Positions 8,426 to 16,398 of a stretch of 20,719 nt of DNA are shown here, piece after piece. Each line of letters opens with the position of its first letter. Within the stretch, counting starts at the first letter, position 1. The translations under genes were made by a program, and so were the position numbers. Under the pieces are notes generated by a model. That model had not been told where the DNA came from and made no database searches. It saw only the letters and a program-made list of their open reading frames with translations. Source of the DNA: Lachnospiraceae bacterium UBA3820 (GTDB lineage: Bacteria > Bacillota > Clostridia > Lachnospirales > Lachnospiraceae); assembly GCA_002369325.1 (NCBI GenBank), contig DFDU01000016.1:1-20719 (forward strand), given 5' to 3'.

Positions 8426-11400
8426 ATGTGGGGCGATTTACCTGAGATTTTAGATGGAGCCGGTTTTCAATTGGCAACCATAGTAGTTTGCTTATCAGCT
8501 ATTCTTTATACTATGATACATTCTAAACCGGAAAAACTACAAAATAAGCTTTTTTTATTCACGGTAATAAATATCCTTATTACCGCTGTTTGTAATTTTT
8601 TAAGTGCGCTTGCTAAACCATATATGAGTACGTCTGAATTTATGCTCAATTTGCGTCAGGGCTCTCAGTATGTCTATTTCCTTTTTCATTCTTTCCTTGC
8701 ACCTCTTTTCTGCTTTTATATATCACTTATCACCGGTGCAAATTATGTTCTCGGAAAGAAAAACCGTCATTTTATTTATGAATTTCCTATGATCATAAGC
8801 TTTTTGCTTGTGCTTATTAATCCTGCAACTCATTGGGTATACTATTTTTCCGAAGATGGGGAATTCCACAGAAATTGGGCAGAAAATATAATATACGGCA
8901 TAGGAATAATGTATTTCCTTTTTGCCGTAATTATGCTTTTCTTCTATTGGAAGGTTATAGACAGAAAAACAAAGAGAATAATGATTTTTTTCTTTACGCT
9001 GGTTGGTTTGGGAACGCTTGCGCAATTTCTTTTGATGCCGCTACATACCGAGCTTTTTTCCGAAGCTATAGCAATGACGGCAATTATGATCACCATAGAA
9101 GACGAAGAAGGAAGAAAAGATTCCAGAACCAAAATATATAATTATGCGGCACTTTCTTATGATGTTCAAAAACTTCTTTCCGTAAAACGTTCGTTTTATC
9201 TTATATGTATCAAGATGCAAAACCCTATGAGTCTTATGAGACTTGTCGGACCGGCAAATATTGAAATGCTCACGGAACAGACTGTTAACTATCTGGCAAC
9301 CATAGTTCCGAGATATACCATATATTACATAGGTACGGGAACCTTTGTAATACTTAATCAGGATTCCGATTATGACAAGAGTCTTGAGATTGCCAAAACC
9401 ATAAAGGGAAGATTTAATCACAGCTGGAGATTTCAGGATAGAGATACGACCTTTAATGCGGCTGTTTTCTGTGCAGAGATACCGACAGATCTTAAAACCG
9501 TTAAGGATATTATGATGCTTATAAACGGTCCTGCACCGGTAGAGCATTCTCAGATGAATGATGTATTTTTCGGAAGCGGTCTTAATTATGTAATAAGAAG
9601 AAGTCAGGTTGAGGGCGCTATAATAAACGGTCTGAATAAAAAGAGTTTTGAGGTTTATTACCAGCCGATTTATAATGTATCGGATTTGTCGATATGTGCA
9701 GGCGAAGCATTGTTAAGACTTCATGACAGTGAAATAGGAGATATTTATCCTGATGAGTTTTTACCTATAGCAGAAAGAAGCGGTATGATATTTGAGTTGG
9801 GAGATTTTGTACTGGATGAGGTTTGTAAATTCTTAAACAGCGGAATTCCTACGGAAATGGGAATAGAAACCTTAAATGTAAACCTTTCGGTTGTTCAATG
9901 TATCCAGTCGAATTATGCCGAAAGAATAATAGAGCTTGTTTCAAAATATGATATATCACCGTCAAAGATAGCCTTTGAAATAACAGAATCCGCAGCTACG
10001 ACAGATTTCGATGCCTTAAGAGGATTCGTTACAAAGCTAAGAGCAAGAGGATTTAGATTTACGGTTGATGACTATGGAGTGGGTTATTCCAATGTTCATT
10101 CGATTTTGTCGTTGGATGTTGATATTATAAAGATTGACAGAAGCATTCTTTGGGAAGCGGAGCAGTCTGAGATAGGTCGAATAATTATGGACAGTTCTGT
10201 TAATATGATTAAGCGAATGGGTAAACAGATACTTATAACAGGTGTCGAAACCAAATCTCAGATCGGACTTGCCGGCGAGTTCGGAGTTGATTATCTTCAG
10301 GGCTATTACTTCTCGAATCCTATATCGCAAAATGAGTTTATAGGTATTCTTAAGGCAACTCAGATAGCGAAGTTTGAAGAGCAAAAGGCACTTGCGGCAA
10401 GTGCAGCTATGAGTGATTTTATTGCCAATATGAGTCATGAGATAAGAACACCTATCAACGCCGTTCTGGGTATGGATGAGATGATCTTAAGAGAAAGCAA
10501 GGATGAGAAGATTATTGAATATGCAAAGACCATTGAGGGTGCCGGAAGAACATTGCTTTCGCTTATAAATGATATCCTGGACTTTTCGAAAATCGAAAAA
10601 GGAAATATTGAAATTACCGAAAGTAATTATGAGCTGTCATCGCTTCTTACTGATGTCGTTAATATGGTTTTACTCAAGGCTGAAAGCAAAGGGCTTATTC
10701 TTGTTACCGATGTCGAATCCTCAACACCTGAAAAGCTCTACGGTGATGAGATGAGAATAAGACAGATTATCATTAACCTCCTTAATAATGCCGTTAAATA
10801 CACGGAGGAAGGAAGCGTAACCCTGACCGCAGGATACGAATGGATAGATAAGCACAATATTAAGCTTATAATAAGCATAAAGGATACCGGTATAGGAATT
10901 CACGAACAGGATATGGGCAAGCTTTTTGACAAATTCAAGAGGCTTGATATAAATAAAAATAAAACCGTTGAGGGAAGCGGTTTGGGTCTTGCCATAACAA
11001 GCCAGTTGCTTAAGCTTATGGGTGGTAATATAAGTGTAGAGAGTAAGTATGGAGAGGGAAGCACATTTACGGTGGAGATACCTCAAAGAGTACTTACGGA
11101 GGAAACCATAGGAAGCTTCAGCCGAAAACATAACACGTCCGAAAATGATAAAGCTGTAAGGGAGTGGAATTATACGGCTCCGGATGCAAGAATCCTTATT
11201 GTTGACGATACGGCGGTAAACAGGATGGTAGTTAAGGAATTGCTTAAGAGAACAGAAGTAATCGTTGATGAGGCTTCCGGCGGAAAAGAATGTATAGAGA
11301 TGGCATCAAAAACCAAATATGATCTTATTTTGCTTGACTATCGTATGCCGGAAATGGATGGTATAGAGGTTATTCAACATTTAAAAGAGCTTGAGGATAA

Positions 11401-12175
11401 TGCGAGCAAGGATGCACCGATAGTAGCCCTTACGGCAAATGCCATGTCCGGCGCCAGAGAAAAGTTCTTAAATGAAGGCTTCGATGATTATGTATCAAAA
11501 CCTGTAGTCGGCGAAAGGCTTGAAAAATTACTTTTGACAACTTTACCAAAAAATAAGATAATATACGGTAAGGAGTCGTACGTTGATGAGAAGGGAAAAC
11601 TAAATGTAGAATCCGGAATAGAAAAGTGTGGTTCGAAGGAAGCTTATGAAAAGGTTTTGAGAGTGTTTAAGGATGAGATAGAAGAAAGAGTAAACACTAT
11701 CAAAGAAGCTTATGAAAACAAAGACATTAAGCGATATATCATAGAGGTTCATGCGATAAAGAGCTCTTCCCGTGTAATCGGTGCTGATGCGCTATCAAAG
11801 CTTGCCGAGAAGCTTGAGGAAGCAGGAAATAATAATGACATCAAGTTTATAGATGATAAGAACAGTGAGCTTCTGGTGCTTTATGAAAGCTATAAAGATA
11901 TAAAAGAAGAGACCGATTTTGAAAATGAAATCGAAGAGGGTGAAAAGAAAGAACTATCGGAAGAGGATTGGGTAGACGCATTAAAGACACTTAGGGAATT
12001 AGCTTATTCGATGGATTTTAACAATGCCAGTCAGTTGGTTATGACCATTAAAAATTATAAATTATTAAGGGAGAAAAAGGAGACAATAAACAAGCTTGAT
12101 ACATATATAAACAAGCTCGACTGGGATGAACTTGTGGGTGACATTGATAAGATATTAAAACAAAATGACATATGA
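8426..12175 (+). CDS. Membrane hybrid sensor: degenerate GGDEF + EAL + HisKA/HATPase + receiver + Hpt
   Basis: This 1249-residue protein has about seven N-terminal TM helices (residues 14-225), resembling a 7TM sensor module. A GGDEF-like domain follows with its active site reduced to GTGTF (303-307), so no cyclase activity is expected. An EAL domain (about 393-650) retains every catalytic position I can check: E427 of EALLRL, N486, E518, D548-D549, K569, E608 and Q625. It should therefore hydrolyse c-di-GMP. Next come HisKA with H671 (MSHEIRTP), HATPase_c with N787 and GSGLGLAI, a receiver with D971 (LLDYRMPEMDG), and an Hpt domain with H1109 (HAIKSSSRVIGA). About 100 helical residues end the protein. 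An AGGGGG site precedes the ATG. It probably feeds the adjacent double-receiver protein. The stimulus is unknown. Confidence 0.92.
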   Translation: MWGDLPEILDGAGFQLATIVVCLSAILYTMIHSKPEKLQNKLFLFTVINILITAVCNFLSALAKPYMSTSEFMLNLRQGSQYVYFLFHSFLAPLFCFYISLITGANYVLGKKNRHFIYEFPMIISFLLVLINPATHWVYYFSEDGEFHRNWAENIIYGIGIMYFLFAVIMLFFYWKVIDRKTKRIMIFFFTLVGLGTLAQFLLMPLHTELFSEAIAMTAIMITIEDEEGRKDSRTKIYNYAALSYDVQKLLSVKRSFYLICIKMQNPMSLMRLVGPANIEMLTEQTVNYLATIVPRYTIYYIGTGTFVILNQDSDYDKSLEIAKTIKGRFNHSWRFQDRDTTFNAAVFCAEIPTDLKTVKDIMMLINGPAPVEHSQMNDVFFGSGLNYVIRRSQVEGAIINGLNKKSFEVYYQPIYNVSDLSICAGEALLRLHDSEIGDIYPDEFLPIAERSGMIFELGDFVLDEVCKFLNSGIPTEMGIETLNVNLSVVQCIQSNYAERIIELVSKYDISPSKIAFEITESAATTDFDALRGFVTKLRARGFRFTVDDYGVGYSNVHSILSLDVDIIKIDRSILWEAEQSEIGRIIMDSSVNMIKRMGKQILITGVETKSQIGLAGEFGVDYLQGYYFSNPISQNEFIGILKATQIAKFEEQKALAASAAMSDFIANMSHEIRTPINAVLGMDEMILRESKDEKIIEYAKTIEGAGRTLLSLINDILDFSKIEKGNIEITESNYELSSLLTDVVNMVLLKAESKGLILVTDVESSTPEKLYGDEMRIRQIIINLLNNAVKYTEEGSVTLTAGYEWIDKHNIKLIISIKDTGIGIHEQDMGKLFDKFKRLDINKNKTVEGSGLGLAITSQLLKLMGGNISVESKYGEGSTFTVEIPQRVLTEETIGSFSRKHNTSENDKAVREWNYTAPDARILIVDDTAVNRMVVKELLKRTEVIVDEASGGKECIEMASKTKYDLILLDYRMPEMDGIEVIQHLKELEDNASKDAPIVALTANAMSGAREKFLNEGFDDYVSKPVVGERLEKLLLTTLPKNKIIYGKESYVDEKGKLNVESGIEKCGSKEAYEKVLRVFKDEIEERVNTIKEAYENKDIKRYIIEVHAIKSSSRVIGADALSKLAEKLEEAGNNNDIKFIDDKNSELLVLYESYKDIKEETDFENEIEEGEKKELSEEDWVDALKTLRELAYSMDFNNASQLVMTIKNYKLLREKKETINKLDTYINKLDWDELVGDIDKILKQNDI

Positions 12176-12201
12176 TGAAATTATGTGGAAAGGAAAAAAC
12201 T

Positions 12202-13002
12202 ATGGAAAAATATACGGTTTTATTAATCAGAAACAGCTCGACATTTATGGTTAATGCGCTTGTTAATAATCTTGAAAAAAATTCATATGATGTTGTTGAG
12301 GGAGATTACGATTTAAAGAGCGTAATACCTCACGAAGATGACGTGGATGTTATGGTTCTTTTTGCAGATGATGAAATTACCGAAAAGCAGAATCTTCTGG
12401 TGTATCTTAAGGATTTAATTGTTGAAAAAGGAAAATTGTTATTTCTTATCGGAAGTAAGGAAGAAATTGAGGAAATATCAGAATACATTCCTCCTCATCT
12501 TTTCTGCGAGGTTGTTGAGAGGCCTTTGGATATGAATCTGTTTGTTGAGAAAATCGACAATGTTATGAATGAAGAACAGATTGAAAAAAGAAAGAAAAGC
12601 ATCCTTATCGTAGATGATGATGCAAGCTATCTGCAGCTTTTATACGAATGGCTTAAGGATGATTACAGAGTAGGCATGGCCAAATCCGGTATGCAGGCAA
12701 TAACCTGGCTTGCAAGAAATAAGGTTGACCTTATATTGCTCGATTATGAGATGCCGGTAACCAACGGACTGCAGGTATTCAGGATGTTAAAGAGTGAGCA
12801 GTTCTCAAAGGACATTCCTATTATGTTTTTAACAAGCAAGAGTGATAAAAGTATCATTTTGAAGGTTATGGCACACAAGCCTGCCGGATATATGCTTAAG
12901 CATATAACGAAGCAGCAGCTTCTTACAAACCTTGCAAAATTCTTTGTAAAACAGGAATACAACAGGCTTCATGGAGAGCCTTCGGATGACGTAAGTATAT
13001 AA
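12202..13002 (+). CDS. Tandem receiver protein (pseudo-receiver + canonical REC), no output domain
   Basis: This 266-residue protein has two receiver-like halves. The first (about 1-125) has the alternating hydrophobic strands of a receiver but lacks the paired acidic residues after strand 1 (LLIRNSS) and the phosphoacceptor aspartate context, so it is probably not phosphorylated. The second (about 133-255) is canonical, with SILIVDDDAS, phosphoacceptor D181 (LLDYEMPVTNG), FLTSKSD and a lysine in YMLKHITK. There is no DNA-binding or enzymatic domain. I chose the ATG at 12202 because GGAAAGG precedes it. An earlier in-frame ATG at 12172 overlaps the stop of the hybrid kinase by 4 bases and would be a coupled start. 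Position and content suggest it is the final receiver of the upstream Hpt relay. Confidence 0.9.
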   Translation: MEKYTVLLIRNSSTFMVNALVNNLEKNSYDVVEGDYDLKSVIPHEDDVDVMVLFADDEITEKQNLLVYLKDLIVEKGKLLFLIGSKEEIEEISEYIPPHLFCEVVERPLDMNLFVEKIDNVMNEEQIEKRKKSILIVDDDASYLQLLYEWLKDDYRVGMAKSGMQAITWLARNKVDLILLDYEMPVTNGLQVFRMLKSEQFSKDIPIMFLTSKSDKSIILKVMAHKPAGYMLKHITKQQLLTNLAKFFVKQEYNRLHGEPSDDVSI

Positions 13003-13014
13003 GGATTAAATGAT

Positions 13015-14610
13015 ATGAATAAAAATGAAGAATATACAGTAACTATTGAAGATATGGGCGCGGACGGTGAAGGCATAGGACATATATCCGTAAACGATGC
13101 ATCTAATCCGGGAATGAAAGTAACGGTATTTGTAAAGGATACCGTTGTCGGTGACGAGGCAAGGGTTAAAATAATAAAGGTTAAAAAATCTTTTGTCTAC
13201 GGGCGACTTATGGAAATTATAAAACCGTCCCCGTATAGAGTCCGCACAGCTTGCGAGTATGCAAAAAGCTGTGGGGGCTGTTTTCTTATGCACATGTCTT
13301 ATGATAAACAGCTTGAATATAAATTTAATAAGGTAAAAAATTGCCTTGAACGTATAGGTGGTATAAAGGATGCCGAAGCATATATGGAAAAGGTTTGTGG
13401 CATGGAAAAACCATATAATTTTCGAAACAAAATGCAGTTTCCCGTTGGTCTTGGTAAAGACGGTAAGGTTAAAATCGGATTTTATGCAGGCAGGACCCAT
13501 TCGATAATTGATATAAATGAATGCGTAATCGGACATGATATAAATACATTTATAATAAAGAATATCAGAAAATGGATGGATGCAAAGCTTGAGACAGACA
13601 ATAGTCTTGTATATAATGAGGAGCTTCACAAAGGACTTATAAGGCATATCGTAACGAGGATTGGATATACTACAGGGGAACTTGGTATATGTGTTGTCAT
13701 AAACGGCGACGGATTAAAGAAAAAGCTTTGCGATGAAATGACAGGCTGCTTTATAGCTGCGGTTGAAGAGTATAATGCCTTACCTGATAAGGATGATAAT
13801 ATAAATGCATCTACAGATAATGATGTTTCAAAAAATGACGATTCATATTTTCCTGTATCAAATAAAGTCAGTCTGGCGAGTGTGAGCTTGAATATAAATA
13901 AAGAAAAAACAAATAAAATACTTGGTGATAAATCCGTAACGATTTACGGACGCGATTATATAAAAGATTATATTGGCGATACATGCTTCAATATATCACC
14001 GCAATCATTTTATCAGGTAAATCCCATTCAAACAAAAGTGTTGTATGATAAAGCTCTTTCTTATGCGAATCTTACCGGAAAAGAAACTGTATGGGATATG
14101 TATTGCGGTATTGGAACCATTTCGCTTTTTCTTGCCAAGAAGGCAAAGAAGGTTTACGGAGTAGAGATAATTCCAAGCGCCATAGAGGATGCAAAGAAAA
14201 ATGCAATTATGAACGGCCTTGATAATACCGAATTTTATTGCGGTAAAGCAGAAGAAGTCGTACCGAAATTATATCGTGAAAATGGCATTAAGCCGGATGT
14301 GATAGTTGTTGACCCGCCAAGAAAAGGTTGTGATATTTCATTGCTTGATACCATTTCAGATATGTCGCCCGAAAGACTTGTATATGTAAGCTGCGACCCT
14401 GCCACACTGGCAAGGGATATAAAATATCTTGGTGATAAGGGTTTTAAGGTCAAGAAGGTGGCTGTTGTGGATCAATTTTGTCATAGCGTGCATGTGGAGA
14501 CGGTATGCCTTTTGTCCAAACTTTCTGAAGCCAAGCACCATATCAATGTAAAAGTGGATATGGATGAACTTGATCTAACAAGTGCGGAGGCTAAGGCAAC
14601 ATACAAATAG
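13015..14610 (+). CDS. rlmD: 23S rRNA (uracil-C5)-methyltransferase, RumA/RlmD (RlmCD) type
   Basis: This 531-residue SAM-dependent enzyme makes 5-methyluridine in 23S rRNA. It has an N-terminal TRAM domain (about 1-65). Four [4Fe-4S] cysteines are visible: C80, C86, C89 (C-x5-C-x2-C) and C170. The Rossmann methyltransferase domain has the SAM-binding DMYCGIGT, the VVDPPRKG motif, nucleophile C460 (VSCDPATLARD) and a catalytic glutamate in HVETVCLLSK. An Asn/Asp-rich stretch of about 25 residues near residue 265 looks like a species-specific loop. In Gram-positives one enzyme of this family often handles both U747 and U1939. After the catalytic domain the chain enters a C-terminal extension beginning SEAKHHINVK that is cut by a TAG at 14608. 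The matching remainder follows in frame (see 14611-14805). Confidence 0.93.
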   Translation: MNKNEEYTVTIEDMGADGEGIGHISVNDASNPGMKVTVFVKDTVVGDEARVKIIKVKKSFVYGRLMEIIKPSPYRVRTACEYAKSCGGCFLMHMSYDKQLEYKFNKVKNCLERIGGIKDAEAYMEKVCGMEKPYNFRNKMQFPVGLGKDGKVKIGFYAGRTHSIIDINECVIGHDINTFIIKNIRKWMDAKLETDNSLVYNEELHKGLIRHIVTRIGYTTGELGICVVINGDGLKKKLCDEMTGCFIAAVEEYNALPDKDDNINASTDNDVSKNDDSYFPVSNKVSLASVSLNINKEKTNKILGDKSVTIYGRDYIKDYIGDTCFNISPQSFYQVNPIQTKVLYDKALSYANLTGKETVWDMYCGIGTISLFLAKKAKKVYGVEIIPSAIEDAKKNAIMNGLDNTEFYCGKAEEVVPKLYRENGIKPDVIVVDPPRKGCDISLLDTISDMSPERLVYVSCDPATLARDIKYLGDKGFKVKKVAVVDQFCHSVHVETVCLLSKLSEAKHHINVKVDMDELDLTSAEAKATYK

Positions 14611-14805
14611 ATTGAGGAGTGGGTGCAGGAACACTATGGATTTCATGTGACAAATCTGAACATTGCGCAGGTAAAGCAAAAGCATGGAATCATAGAACGT
14701 GAAAACTATAATAAGCCAAAATCTGAGGATAGCAGACAGCCGGGATGCCCGGAGGAAAAAGTGAAGGCTATTGAGGCTGCGATGAGACATTTTCAGATGA
14801 TATGA
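14611..14805 (+). pseudogene. In-frame C-terminal module of the RlmD-type gene, separated by a TAG stop
   Basis: Reading on in the rlmD frame after the TAG gives 64 codons ending in TGA at 14803-14805. The segment contains IAQVKQKHGIIERENYNKPK and a final MRHFQMI. From memory, this tail is normally continuous with the TSAEAKATYK segment that ends the ORF in Lachnospiraceae RlmD-type proteins, with a glutamate where the TAG stands (GAG to TAG would be one change). No ribosome site supports independent translation; the first ATG is at 14635. The catalytic domain is complete without it, so the enzyme may still work. Alternatives are translational readthrough, an assembly error, or a leftover tail copy from a mobile element using the rumA/rlmD 3' end. 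Recognition of the module is from memory. Confidence 0.7.
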
Positions 14806-14813
14806 GGACTGCT

Positions 14814-15533
14814 ATGAAACAATTTTTAAAGAGCAATAAAACTATATCAGGATGTTTTGGGATTTCTATTCTTGTTTGCTTTTTATATATTTTGTCTTTG
14901 GATAAGAAAGAGTGGTTCCCACATGCTGGGGATTGGTTTAATTTGCTGTTTCAACTCTCTGTTGGATTTATAATAAACTTTATTTTTTATGTAACACAGG
15001 TTTATATTCCACAGTATAAACAAAAAAAAGAAGCAAGTAGATGCATTGAAATAAGAATTGCTGAAATTGTTGGTCATATGAGAGAAATCTTTTCACATCT
15101 TGGTAGTAAATATATGGGGCATTATGATGAAGACGACATTTCAGATAGTTATATGTTTGAACTACTTAGAAAAATGAACATCAATGACAGGATAGGTGTG
15201 TTGAATGTTAGAAGGACATATTCAAGCAGTGTTAGCGATGAAATGCATTTTACAGTAAAGGAATGGATTATCACCCGTATAGAGTTTGTAGAGAGCGAGA
15301 TTGATAAATTAATGAAATACTATGCACCATATATAAATACAGAACTTATGAAAACATTAGAGAGTATCCTAAAGTCTGCGATGCATCATACTATGGCTCG
15401 ATCTTTATTGCAATTACCTGCTGGTATATCATTTGGAGAAAGCAATGATGATATCTTTTTGAAACCATATTTTGATCTTATGAAAGAGTTGGAAACAATT
15501 GAAAAACAATATAAACAGCAAACCAAAAAGTAG
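14814..15533 (+). CDS. Uncharacterised two-TM membrane protein
   Basis: I do not recognise the family. The product has 239 residues: a short basic N-terminus, two TM helices (about 9-27 and 40-60), then a mostly helical cytoplasmic region of about 175 residues with many charged residues and a Lys/Gln-rich end. Helices around residues 65-90 and 150-200 have heptad-like spacing. The start at 14814 has GAGG 6 bases upstream. An alternative ATG at 14802 overlaps the TGA of the preceding RlmD tail by 4 bases, which would fit coupled translation, but has no ribosome site. It is followed at once by a terminator, so it ends its transcript. The absence of housekeeping features and its place after the broken rlmD end suggest an accessory gene. 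Confidence 0.8.
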   Translation: MKQFLKSNKTISGCFGISILVCFLYILSLDKKEWFPHAGDWFNLLFQLSVGFIINFIFYVTQVYIPQYKQKKEASRCIEIRIAEIVGHMREIFSHLGSKYMGHYDEDDISDSYMFELLRKMNINDRIGVLNVRRTYSSSVSDEMHFTVKEWIITRIEFVESEIDKLMKYYAPYINTELMKTLESILKSAMHHTMARSLLQLPAGISFGESNDDIFLKPYFDLMKELETIEKQYKQQTKK

Positions 15534-15558
15534 GATCGGATAAACCGGTCCTTTTCTT
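15533..15558 (+). terminator. Rho-independent terminator
   Basis: GGATCGG (15533-15539) pairs with CCGGTCC (15545-15551) as a 7-bp stem with one G-T wobble and a 5-base loop, followed by TTTTCTT. The stem begins in the stop codon of the two-TM protein gene. It separates that gene from the LytTR regulator promoter. Confidence 0.75.
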
Positions 15559-15570
15559 ATGGGGAATGAT

Positions 15571-15637
15571 TTCACTACAAAAAATCCGTCATTCACTGCA
15601 AGTCGGTGAAATACTATTGAGGTAGATCCGATATAAT
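15571..15637 (+). promoter_or_regulatory. Paired LytTR-type boxes and -10 element before the regulator gene
   Basis: Direct repeats TTCACTACAA (15571-15580) and TTCACTGCAA (15592-15601) start 21 bases apart, two helical turns. A perfect TATAAT (15632-15637) lies 40 bases after the start of the second box, and the -35 position (15609-15614) matches poorly. This layout fits an activator-dependent promoter of the AgrA/ComE class. The box does not closely match the published AgrA consensus, so the assignment rests on spacing, position and the second pair at 17818. It implies autoregulation of the downstream operon. Confidence 0.65.
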
Positions 15638-15675
15638 AATGATAGGGAAACTGTCCACGTGAAAGGATTTTATGT

Positions 15676-16398
15676 ATGAAAATAGCTGTATGTGACGACG
15701 ACAAAAAAGTCAGGGAACAGATGTCATCGATGATAAAAAGACAAGCACCAGATTTTGATATCTGTCAGTATGCAACCGGAGAAAATATGATTTCTGCTGG
15801 CATAGATCATGACATTTATTTTTTGGATATCGAGATGGGAGATATTTCAGGGATTGAGCTTGCGAAAAAGATACGTAGTGAGCAGGGAAATTCCGGGAAA
15901 CGGAGCATCATCATTTTTGTGACAGCATTTCGGGAGTATATGGAGGATGCTTTTGATGTGAATGCCTTTCATTATCTTGTGAAGCCAATAAAGGAAAAGA
16001 AGTTTGCTGAAGTTTTCCAGCGGGCTGTTAAAGAGGTTGTGACCGGCGATGAACGAAGAGAGAAATACATTCTAGTCAAGGATGGTGAGAGTAAGAGAAA
16101 ATTGCTTCTACGGGAGATTCAGTACATTGAAAGCAGTGACAGGAAGGTGGTATTCCATATGGATAACGGGCTGACTGAAACCTATGCCCGTATGTATGAC
16201 CTTGAAAATGAGTTGGGAGATTTGTTTTTCAGGACACATAGGTGCTATATCGTAAATCTTGAAAAGGTGACGGCTTATTCTTCGAACAGTATTCAGGTGC
16301 TTAATGGTGATAGTATTATGCTTGCTGAGAAGAAATATACGGATTTCGTCAAGACATATCTTCGCTACGCTAAAAATGGAGGTATTGTAAATGTTTGA
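15676..16398 (+). CDS. LytTR-family response regulator (AgrA-like)
   Basis: The 240-residue protein has a receiver (about 1-118) and a LytTR DNA-binding domain (about 132-233). The acidic pocket is CDDDK near residues 6-10 and the phosphoacceptor is D51 in FLDIEMGDISG. The conserved lysine sits in HYLVKPIKEKKF. The LytTR half contains the typical EIQYIESSDRKVVFH, FFRTHRCYIVNLEKV and MLAEKKYTDF segments. GAAAGG precedes the ATG by about 9 bases. The stop overlaps the kinase gene by 8 bases, so the two are co-expressed. LytTR regulators usually bind two direct repeats spaced by two helical turns, and two such pairs exist in this window, one upstream of this gene. Family assignment is firm; the targets are inferred. 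Confidence 0.94.
   Translation: MKIAVCDDDKKVREQMSSMIKRQAPDFDICQYATGENMISAGIDHDIYFLDIEMGDISGIELAKKIRSEQGNSGKRSIIIFVTAFREYMEDAFDVNAFHYLVKPIKEKKFAEVFQRAVKEVVTGDERREKYILVKDGESKRKLLLREIQYIESSDRKVVFHMDNGLTETYARMYDLENELGDLFFRTHRCYIVNLEKVTAYSSNSIQVLNGDSIMLAEKKYTDFVKTYLRYAKNGGIVNV

Noticed and set aside
9041..9547. Minus-strand open frame of 168 codons opposite the hybrid kinase gene
   Set aside because: It is a shadow of a clearly coding + strand region, with no ribosome site or recognisable protein features.
13006..13647. Long minus-strand open frame (213 codons) opposite rlmD
   Set aside because: It is fully antisense to the conserved TRAM and [4Fe-4S] region of the methyltransferase, has no ribosome site, and its translation is Ile/Tyr/Phe-rich without domain character.
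15560..15610. 16-codon ORF before the LytTR regulator as a signal peptide gene
   Set aside because: It has no ribosome site, its sequence is the paired binding boxes themselves, and it lacks AgrD-like features.
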